Positions 6,797 through 12,990 of a stretch of DNA of 14,342 bases are shown here, piece after piece. The translations under genes were made by a program, and so were the position numbers. Source of the DNA: a bacterium (GTDB lineage: Archaea; Nanobdellota; Nanobdellia; Pacearchaeales; GW2011-AR1); the NCBI GenBank assembly GCA_030588935.1, contig JAUUWR010000018.1, positions 1 through 14,342 on the forward strand. Direction: 5' to 3'. Every line of letters starts with the position of its first letter. Position 1 is the stretch's first letter. The notes under the pieces are model-generated. The model was not told the DNA's origin, ran no database searches, and was given only the letters and a program-made list of their open reading frames with translations.

Positions 6797-7558
6797 ATGA
6801 TAAGAAAAAATAATCGTGCACAAGTCACAATCTTCATAATCTTAGCTTTGATTATAATAGTTGGGATGATTTTGCTTTTTCTTTTAATAAGAAGACCTAG
6901 TTTTGAAGTTGAGGATGTGGAAAATCCTCAGGCATATATTGAGTCCTGCACCCGCGACGCTGTTGAAGAAGCAATTGAGATTTTATCAGAGCAAGGGGGA
7001 GACATTGAGCCAGAAGGAAGTGTGATGTATGAAGGAAGGGAGATAACTTATTTATGTTATAATGCAAATTATTATGTTCCTTGTGTGAATCAAAGGCCAA
7101 TGTTGGTTGAACATATTGAAGGCGAAATTGATAATCATATAATTCCCCGTGTGGAAAATTGTTTTAATGGCTTGAAAACAGAACTTGAAGGAAAAAATTA
7201 TGATGTTTCTATGGGGGAGATGCAATTAACAACCCAGCTTCATACAAGACAGGTTGTTGTTAATATTAACAGGGATTTTAAAATGAGCAAGAGAGATGAA
7301 ACTCGGGAATTTAAAAATTTTAAAATGAGTTTGGTGCATCCTGTTTATGATTTGGCTAAAATCGCAATGGAGATTGCAAACCAGGAAGCACATTATTGTA
7401 ATTTTGATATTTTAGGTTTCATGATTATTTATCCTGAATATGATGCTGATAAGTTTAGGACAGGTGATGCAGACATAATTTATACTTTAAGAGAAACTGC
7501 AACAAATCAAAAATTTAAATTTGCAATTAGAAGTTGCGCGATGCCTGCGGGGCTTTAG
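6797..7558 (+). CDS. Prepilin-like membrane protein, module copy 1
   Basis: The protein has 253 residues. The N-terminus (KNNRAQVTIFIILALIIIV) is a class III, type IV prepilin-like signal: basic residues, then R-A before Q9 and a long hydrophobic helix (about 10-31). Archaeal prepilin peptidases would cut between Ala8 and Gln9; whether this protein is cut is unknown. The exported part has six cysteines (51, 87, 96, 122, 201, 247). The pattern SEQGGDIEP (64-72) and the end IRSCAMPAGL are shared with the paralogue at 11771. The body is too long for a minor pilin of the usual size, so it may be a pseudopilin-like or simply anchored protein. It is followed after 113 nt by a huge cysteine-rich gene, the same pairing as in module copy 2. 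I do not know a named family. Confidence 0.82.
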   Translation: MIRKNNRAQVTIFIILALIIIVGMILLFLLIRRPSFEVEDVENPQAYIESCTRDAVEEAIEILSEQGGDIEPEGSVMYEGREITYLCYNANYYVPCVNQRPMLVEHIEGEIDNHIIPRVENCFNGLKTELEGKNYDVSMGEMQLTTQLHTRQVVVNINRDFKMSKRDETREFKNFKMSLVHPVYDLAKIAMEIANQEAHYCNFDILGFMIIYPEYDADKFRTGDADIIYTLRETATNQKFKFAIRSCAMPAGL

Positions 7559-7623
7559 GGGTTAAATTAATATTAGAATCTTACAAAATATGACGCTCGA
7601 TAGATGAGGAGATTAAGCTACAC

Positions 7624-7641
7624 ATATTAAGCGCTTAATAT
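7624..7641. promoter_or_regulatory. Perfect 18-bp palindrome at the promoter of the large cysteine-rich gene
   Basis: ATATTAAGCGCTTAATAT is a perfect palindrome. Its right end runs into TATTTATG (7639-7646), a TATA-like element centred about 30 nt before the ATG at 7672. A bound protein would block TBP/TFB access, so it looks like an operator. No Shine-Dalgarno sequence precedes the gene. Confidence 0.55.
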
Positions 7642-7671
7642 TTATGGGGATTCCAAATAAAAATAATAAAA

Positions 7672-10600
7672 ATGCTAAATAAACAAAACTTAATAAGCAA
7701 GAAGGCTCAAATGAGCTATACTCAGATTTTAATCTTAATAATCAGTAGTTTTGCTTTTTGTTATTTAATTTATTCTGCAACAGAGAGAGTTTCTGCTCAG
7801 GGTATTGAAGGTTATGCCTGCTGTGAGAAAACTAATGGTGGAAATTTTTGCCAGTATGTTCCAGAAGAGCAGTGTGATTCTGGTTTTAAAACAGCTCTTA
7901 CTCAGTGTGATAAAACCAGTTTTTGCAAATCAGGATGCTGTTATAGTTCTTCAACTGGATGGTGTAATGAAAATACTCCTCAGACAATTTGCCAAGGGCA
8001 GTGGTTTGATGATAATTCCTGTAATATCAAGGAATGTGAAAGAGGATGCTGTGTTTTAGGAAAAAATGCTTTGTGGACAACACAAAGAAACTGCCAAGCA
8101 GAATCATTGTTTTTAGGATTAGAACAAGATTTCAGGCCAGAGATTAACTCGGAATTAGAATGTATTTTTTTAGCTGAAAGAGATGATGAAGGAGCTTGTG
8201 TTGTTGAGTCAGGGCTTGAAACAACCTGTGTTTTTATAACTCGCGGGGAATGTGTTTCAAAAACAGGAAGTGAAAATAATTTTTATAAAAATACATTTTG
8301 CTCTGGGTTGGTGGAAAGTTGCAGTGCTCAGGAAAATACTGGCTGTATAGATGGAGATGATAGTGTTTACTGGTTTGATTCTTGTGGAAATAGAGAAGAT
8401 GTTGCTGAAGAATGCAGTATTTTTACTGGAACGATTTGCGGGCAGTATCGTCCTGGGATAGATGAAAAACCTGATGCTGGAGATTATGTTTGCAGAAGTT
8501 TGGACTGCAAGACAAAAAATGGTGTAAAGAAAAACGGGGAAAGTTGGTGCGAGTATGATGGGACAATTGGAGATGGAAAAGATGTTGTTGGTTCTCGGCA
8601 TATCAAACATATTTGTTACATGGGGGAAGAAAGAATTGAGCCATGCAGTGATTATAGAAACCAGATTTGTGTTGGAACAGAAACTGATTTAGGAAATACA
8701 GAAAAATTTTTAGAAGCTGCCTGCAGAATAAATAACTGGAGGATGTGTTTGGATTATAATAATTATGACAAAGAAAGAGCAACTGAAAAGTGCAATGAAA
8801 ATCCAGATTGTATGATTAAAAATATAAATATTGACAAGAATTTTAAATTTGATTTTTGTGTTCCAAAATATCCTGCTGGATTTAATTTAAAAACAGAAGC
8901 TTCTGGAAGAAATGCTGAAATGGTTTGTAGCATGGGTTCACAAAAATGCACTGTTGTTTATGTTAAAAGAATTTCTGGATGGAAATGTGAGTATAATTGT
9001 GACTGCGAAGAAGCAGGGTTTGCAGAAAAAATGAATGAGCTTTGTACTTCTTTGGGCGACTGCGGAGCTTATGTAAATTATGCTAAGGATGTCAGCGACG
9101 AGGGTTATTCTGTTTTAAGAAGTCCGAGCTTGTCTGCTGTTTATTTAAATAAATTGAAAAGTTATGCAAGGGACAAGTCAGGGCAAATTGCTGAACCAGG
9201 TGATTTGAGTTTTTTAGGGGAGTTTGCGCCTGAGGAGATGGATGAAGATTATGCAGAGAGTTTGATATATGGGAAGGCATTAGGGGTTTATGGGGTTGGG
9301 TTTATGTTGCAGGTTGCGAGTTGGTATGCTGCAGGAGCAGGATACTTAGGATTACCTGAGGCTACAGCTCTAGCTATATCAAAAGGAGGGATTCCTATAA
9401 CTACACTGGGTTCTTTTGGTAATATATTAGCATCAGCAGCAGCAGCTTTAACAATTGCACATCTATTGAATGTTGCATTTGGAGTTGATTATGGTGTTGC
9501 TTTAACTATTGCAGGAGTATCTGTTGCTGTTGCATATGCTATTAAAGGATGGACTTTTGTTCTTAAGTGGTTTGGGATTCCTGCCTTAATATTCATGATA
9601 GTTTTTATGGTCATTGGCATCGGCAAATCAAAAAAAAGAATTGTGACATTTAATTGTATGCCTTGGCAGCCACCAACAGGGGGAGATAATTGTAATAAAT
9701 GCAACTCTAATGATCCATTAGGTGTTCCATGTTCTGATTATAGATGTAATAGTTTAGGGCAGACTTGTGAATTGATTAATAAAGGAACAGGGCAAGAATT
9801 ATGTATTGATAATTCTCCTACTGATATAAGTTCTCCGAGGATTAGTCCGCTTTATGGCGAGATTACACAAGGATATGAATATTATAATATTCAAAATAAT
9901 GGTTTTGAGATTGTGGATAATAATAAAAATTGTATTCCTGAATTTACTGAGGTTTTGTTTGGGATTGAAACAGACAAGCCTGCACAATGCAAGATTGGGA
10001 ATTCTCCTTTACAGATTTATGAGCAAATGGGGCAGTATTTTGGAGGAAGTAATTTGTATTTGGTAAACCACACAATGATCTTAAATATGCCAAGTCCAGA
10101 GGCATTTAAGAATCAGTATAATTTAACTGACGAGCAAATAGCAGATTTGGGAGAGATTAATTATTATATTAAGTGCAAGAGCGTGAATGGAGTTGTTAAT
10201 TCAGCAAGTTATACAGTTAGAAGTTGTGTAGAGCCAGGGCCTGATTTGACTGCGCCGAGAATTGTAAAGACTGAACCTTTGAACAATGCTTATGTTAAAT
10301 ATGATGCTATTGAGCAGGCTTTACAGGTTTATATTAATGAGCCTTCTAATTGCAAATATAGTTCTGAGGAGAAGGCTTATGAATTAATGGAAAATTCAAT
10401 GAGTTGTGAACAGGATTTAGAAGATTATAGTTTATGGGGCTGGCCTTGCAACACTAAATTAAGTTTAGGAGGGGATAATAAATTTTATATTAGATGCCAA
10501 GATATTGCAGAGAATAAAAATACAATGACGCAGAGTTATGTTTATGAACTGCAGAAATCAAATTCTGAACTTGTTATTGAAGATTTAAGACCAGTTGATG

Positions 10601-11103
10601 ATGATGAGATTCTTTCTGGTGTTGAGCCTGTGACTTTAGAATTACAGGTTAAAACTTCTGGAGGTGCTGAAAGTGGGAAAGCAATATGTTATTATGATTT
10701 TGGAACCGGCGAAATAAGTTTCTTTGATACAAACTCTAATTATCATAAACAATTATTTAATTCTCTTACAAGAGGAAGATATAATATTGGTTTACGATGT
10801 GAAGATATTGCTGGCAACACAGCAGAAGCTTCAACCTCATTTAAGATAAGGATTGATAACATAGGGCCGAGAATTACGAGACTTTATTATGAAAGTGGCT
10901 TAAAAATCTGGACAAATGAAGAAGCTGAATGCAGATATGCTTTTACCAAGAGATTTGATTGGGAAAATGCGGCTGTGATGAGTGGCTGGGAACTTGAGCA
11001 TACTGCTGACTGGCAGTTGAAAACTTACTACTTACAATGCAAGGATGTTTATGGAAATTTGGGTGGGAAGATGGCTGTTAAAGCTTATTCTTTGGTAAGT
11101 TAA
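7672..11103 (+). CDS. Large cysteine-rich membrane protein with Ig-like tail, module copy 1
   Basis: The protein has 1143 residues. An N-terminal hydrophobic segment (about 17-35) follows SKKAQ, which also resembles a class III signal. Residues 49-465 are densely cysteine-rich, with CC pairs in YACCEK (48-53), SGCCYS and RGCCVLG, and a conserved core NGESWC, then DVVGSRHIKHIC (304-315). A membrane region of about four or five helices (about 533-652) comes next, then another cysteine cluster (about 662-711, GGDNCNKC and CSDYRCNSLGQTC). The C-terminal 430 residues look like three or four Ig-like domains recognisable by repeated RCxDxxGN-type ends (IRCQDIAEN, LRCEDIAGN, LQCKDVYGN). The N-terminal half is homologous to the gene at 12991. 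Function is unknown; a disulfide-rich envelope protein is likely. Confidence 0.85.
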   Translation: MLNKQNLISKKAQMSYTQILILIISSFAFCYLIYSATERVSAQGIEGYACCEKTNGGNFCQYVPEEQCDSGFKTALTQCDKTSFCKSGCCYSSSTGWCNENTPQTICQGQWFDDNSCNIKECERGCCVLGKNALWTTQRNCQAESLFLGLEQDFRPEINSELECIFLAERDDEGACVVESGLETTCVFITRGECVSKTGSENNFYKNTFCSGLVESCSAQENTGCIDGDDSVYWFDSCGNREDVAEECSIFTGTICGQYRPGIDEKPDAGDYVCRSLDCKTKNGVKKNGESWCEYDGTIGDGKDVVGSRHIKHICYMGEERIEPCSDYRNQICVGTETDLGNTEKFLEAACRINNWRMCLDYNNYDKERATEKCNENPDCMIKNINIDKNFKFDFCVPKYPAGFNLKTEASGRNAEMVCSMGSQKCTVVYVKRISGWKCEYNCDCEEAGFAEKMNELCTSLGDCGAYVNYAKDVSDEGYSVLRSPSLSAVYLNKLKSYARDKSGQIAEPGDLSFLGEFAPEEMDEDYAESLIYGKALGVYGVGFMLQVASWYAAGAGYLGLPEATALAISKGGIPITTLGSFGNILASAAAALTIAHLLNVAFGVDYGVALTIAGVSVAVAYAIKGWTFVLKWFGIPALIFMIVFMVIGIGKSKKRIVTFNCMPWQPPTGGDNCNKCNSNDPLGVPCSDYRCNSLGQTCELINKGTGQELCIDNSPTDISSPRISPLYGEITQGYEYYNIQNNGFEIVDNNKNCIPEFTEVLFGIETDKPAQCKIGNSPLQIYEQMGQYFGGSNLYLVNHTMILNMPSPEAFKNQYNLTDEQIADLGEINYYIKCKSVNGVVNSASYTVRSCVEPGPDLTAPRIVKTEPLNNAYVKYDAIEQALQVYINEPSNCKYSSEEKAYELMENSMSCEQDLEDYSLWGWPCNTKLSLGGDNKFYIRCQDIAENKNTMTQSYVYELQKSNSELVIEDLRPVDDDEILSGVEPVTLELQVKTSGGAESGKAICYYDFGTGEISFFDTNSNYHKQLFNSLTRGRYNIGLRCEDIAGNTAEASTSFKIRIDNIGPRITRLYYESGLKIWTNEEAECRYAFTKRFDWENAAVMSGWELEHTADWQLKTYYLQCKDVYGNLGGKMAVKAYSLVS

Positions 11104-11147
11104 AATTTATAAAGAACTAAGGGCTTAAAAGAATTAATTAAGACTAT

Positions 11148-11618
11148 CTAAGGTGATTTTATCTGCATCGCTTTGTCTACGTAAGAAGATATTTCATCTT
11201 TACGAATTGCCTTATCTTTACTTCCAACAGCAATATAAATATAATCAGTATTAATACCAAGAATTCTTCCTTCTAAAATGTCTCCGTTTTTTAAATAAAT
11301 AGCGTCTTTTATAACTTTAGATTTAGGAATTTTAAGGGGATCTAAAGTATCTAAGATAGCACTACCTATCTCTCCCCAAAAAAAACTTCGGGGGCTTTTT
11401 ATAATCACTTCTTGAGCTTCTTGGTAGATAGGATCAGCTTGTTCTTTTTGCGAAAATTGTTTTACTTGTTTTATTTGTTTTATTGTTTCAATAAGTTCAA
11501 GATGGTGTAGTCCTCTCGCATACTCATGAGTTCTAGGTTGAGCGCATCCACTCATAATTACAGGCAAAACCACTCCTGCAACAATTCTTATTAATTTATT
11601 TCCTTTTGCCATGTTCAT
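11148..11618 (-). CDS. Small lipoprotein with a C-terminal beta-type domain
   Basis: The protein has 156 residues. A basic N-terminus and hydrophobic stretch end in VIMSGC (20-25), a lipobox, so Cys25 is probably lipidated and the protein anchored outside the membrane. Residues 40-60 are helical and charged (ETIKQIKQVKQFSQKEQ). Residues 105-147 (DAIYLKNGDILEGRILGINT, then KDEISSY) form a small beta-rich unit resembling the LKNGD-x-x-x-G-x-I pattern seen in many short, poorly described domains. The second ATG, at 11612 (M3), fits better with a leaderless transcript from the TATA box at 11634-11641, which would give 154 residues. It is the only minus-strand gene here, convergent with the 1143-residue gene and divergent from the next prepilin-like gene. 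Its function is not known. Confidence 0.8.
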   Translation of the reverse strand: MNMAKGNKLIRIVAGVVLPVIMSGCAQPRTHEYARGLHHLELIETIKQIKQVKQFSQKEQADPIYQEAQEVIIKSPRSFFWGEIGSAILDTLDPLKIPKSKVIKDAIYLKNGDILEGRILGINTDYIYIAVGSKDKAIRKDEISSYVDKAMQIKSP

Positions 11619-11633
11619 TTTAATACTTTAAGG

Positions 11634-11641
11634 TTTATAAA
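11634..11641 (-). promoter_or_regulatory. TATA box for the minus-strand lipoprotein gene
   Basis: TTTATAAA lies 25 nt (centre to A) before the ATG at 11612 on the minus strand and 19 nt before the one at 11618. The spacing favours a leaderless start at 11612. Confidence 0.5.
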
Positions 11642-11733
11642 TTTTATGTTTGTTACCACTATAAAATTAGTTAAGATTGTCTCCTTGTTTTTCATAATGT
11701 TTATGTTTCTAAAATTTTATCACGGACAACAAC

Positions 11734-11743
11734 TTTATAAATA
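11734..11743 (+). promoter_or_regulatory. TATA box for prepilin-like gene, module copy 2
   Basis: TTTATAAATA is centred about 33 nt before the ATG at 11771, so the transcript should start within about 10 nt of the start codon. No Shine-Dalgarno sequence is seen. Confidence 0.6.
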
Positions 11744-11770
11744 TCTTACTCTATTCTATATAATAAAAAG

Positions 11771-12538
11771 ATGGTATTAAGGAAAAATAAAAGGGGGCAA
11801 GTCACAGTCTTCATCATCCTTGCAATAGCAATTGTAGTTGTCTTAGTTTTGTTGTTTTTAGGAAAAGATGTTTTTACCACGTTTCTTGGGGGAAAAGCTC
11901 CTGTTGAGCAAATTAAGGATTGTGCAGAAGATTATGCCAAAGAAGCTGTTGAGATTCTTTCTGTTCAGGGTGGAAGTATTGAGCCAGAACATTATTATTT
12001 ATATGAAGAGAACAAGGTTGAGTATTTATGCTACACAGAAGAAAATTACAAGCAATGTGTGATGCAAAAACCTTTGTTAAAGCAAAGTATTGAAAAAGAG
12101 ATTGAGGATTATATCTCTCCTAAAGTCAGGGGATGCATGGCTTCTGTTAAAGCTGGTTTAGAAAAAGAGGGTTATGAAGTTAAATTAGGAGATGTTGATG
12201 TGTATGTTGAATTAGTTCCAAGGAATATCTTAGTTAATATTGATAGTGATTTTTCAATTAGCAAGGAGAAGACAGAATCATATAAATCTATTAAAACTGA
12301 TGTTCCCTCTAAACTATATGACTTGGTTATGATTGCGAGTTCAATTTTGAACTGGGAAGCAAGGTATGGAGATTCAGAAACAATGACTTATATGCTGTAT
12401 TATCCTTCATTAAAAGTTGAAAAAAAGAAGCAGGGAGATGGGACAATTGTTTATATATTGACTGATAGAGTTTCATTAGATAAATTTATGTTTGCTTCGC
12501 GGAGTATGGTTATTCCTGCTGGGTTGACTGGTCAATAG
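11771..12538 (+). CDS. Prepilin-like membrane protein, module copy 2
   Basis: The protein has 255 residues and is a clear paralogue of the one at 6797. Its N-terminus (RKNKRGQVTVFIILAIAIVV) is a class III, type IV prepilin-like signal, with a predicted cut between Gly9 and Gln10 and a hydrophobic helix to about residue 30. Shared features include AVEILSVQGGSIEP (59-72), VEYLCYTEENYKQC (83-96) and the end IPAGL. The four cysteines 51, 87, 96 and 122 sit at exactly the same residue numbers as in copy 1. The two later cysteines of copy 1 are absent here (Gly200 and Met246). The C-terminus adds TGQ. A clean TATA box precedes the gene and a terminator-like hairpin follows it, so it may be transcribed alone. 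Role unknown; likely membrane-anchored and exported. Confidence 0.83.
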   Translation: MVLRKNKRGQVTVFIILAIAIVVVLVLLFLGKDVFTTFLGGKAPVEQIKDCAEDYAKEAVEILSVQGGSIEPEHYYLYEENKVEYLCYTEENYKQCVMQKPLLKQSIEKEIEDYISPKVRGCMASVKAGLEKEGYEVKLGDVDVYVELVPRNILVNIDSDFSISKEKTESYKSIKTDVPSKLYDLVMIASSILNWEARYGDSETMTYMLYYPSLKVEKKKQGDGTIVYILTDRVSLDKFMFASRSMVIPAGLTGQ

Positions 12539-12552
12539 ATGATAATATTATT

Positions 12553-12592
12553 GAAAAATTGGGAGCCTTCGGACAACCCAATTTTTCTTTTT
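12553..12592 (+). terminator. Terminator-like hairpin after prepilin-like copy 2
   Basis: GAAAAATTGGG (12553-12563) and CCCAATTTTTC (12577-12587) form a perfect 11-bp stem with a 13-nt loop, followed by further T residues, beginning 14 nt after the stop. The A-tract on the left side means it could also serve the opposite strand. Confidence 0.7.
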
Positions 12593-12615
12593 AACCTATA
12601 GTGTTAAAAATTATT

Positions 12616-12646
12616 AAGTTTGGGAGATGAGGAGAGAAGTTTGGGA
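12616..12646 (+). repeat. Direct repeat of 10 bp with a 21-bp period
   Basis: AAGTTTGGGA occurs at 12616-12625 and 12637-12646, just upstream of the gene at 12663. The 21-bp spacing equals two helical turns, so a protein could contact both on the same DNA face. It could also be chance. Confidence 0.5.
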
Positions 12647-12662
12647 TTGGAGATAATAAAAA

Positions 12663-12989
12663 ATGGTAAATAAAAAAAGAAATAAACTAATTCAGATTAT
12701 AAAGATAATAGATGATAAAATAATAAACCATGATTTTGAAATAATCTTTGGTATACTCGCAGGAACAGGATTAGTCTCAATAGTGGGTTCGTTAATTACA
12801 TTAACTGTTGAATTAATCCCGCAATTAGAAAATTATTTTGTTCTTATGTATTCAATTATTTATTTCTTTATCCTTATTTTTACAACCCTGATCTATACAA
12901 AAGGATGGTTTAGAATAACTTATTTAACCTCTTCATTGATTTTATCATTAACAGGAATATATGTAAAATTATTTGGAACAATATTATAA
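12663..12989 (+). CDS. Small three-helix membrane protein
   Basis: The protein has 108 residues. It begins with a basic, amphipathic stretch (about 1-25, MVNKKRNKLIQIIKIIDDK), followed by three predicted membrane helices at about 27-50, 58-79 and 84-107. No cysteine and no known motif are visible. The start at 12663 has a weak GGAG (12649-12652) upstream. Its stop is 1 nt before the ATG of the large cysteine-rich gene, so the two are probably co-transcribed and coupled. Module copy 1 has no equivalent gene in this position. I do not recognise the family; an assembly or anchoring helper for the large protein is a guess. Confidence 0.72.
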   Translation: MVNKKRNKLIQIIKIIDDKIINHDFEIIFGILAGTGLVSIVGSLITLTVELIPQLENYFVLMYSIIYFFILIFTTLIYTKGWFRITYLTSSLILSLTGIYVKLFGTIL

Positions 12990-12990
12990 A

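Noticed and set aside
11374..11398. CCCC and GGGG arms followed by T residues, terminator-like on the plus strand
   Set aside because: It lies inside the minus-strand lipoprotein gene, about 270 nt after the large gene's stop, with only a 4-5 bp stem; best explained by codons.
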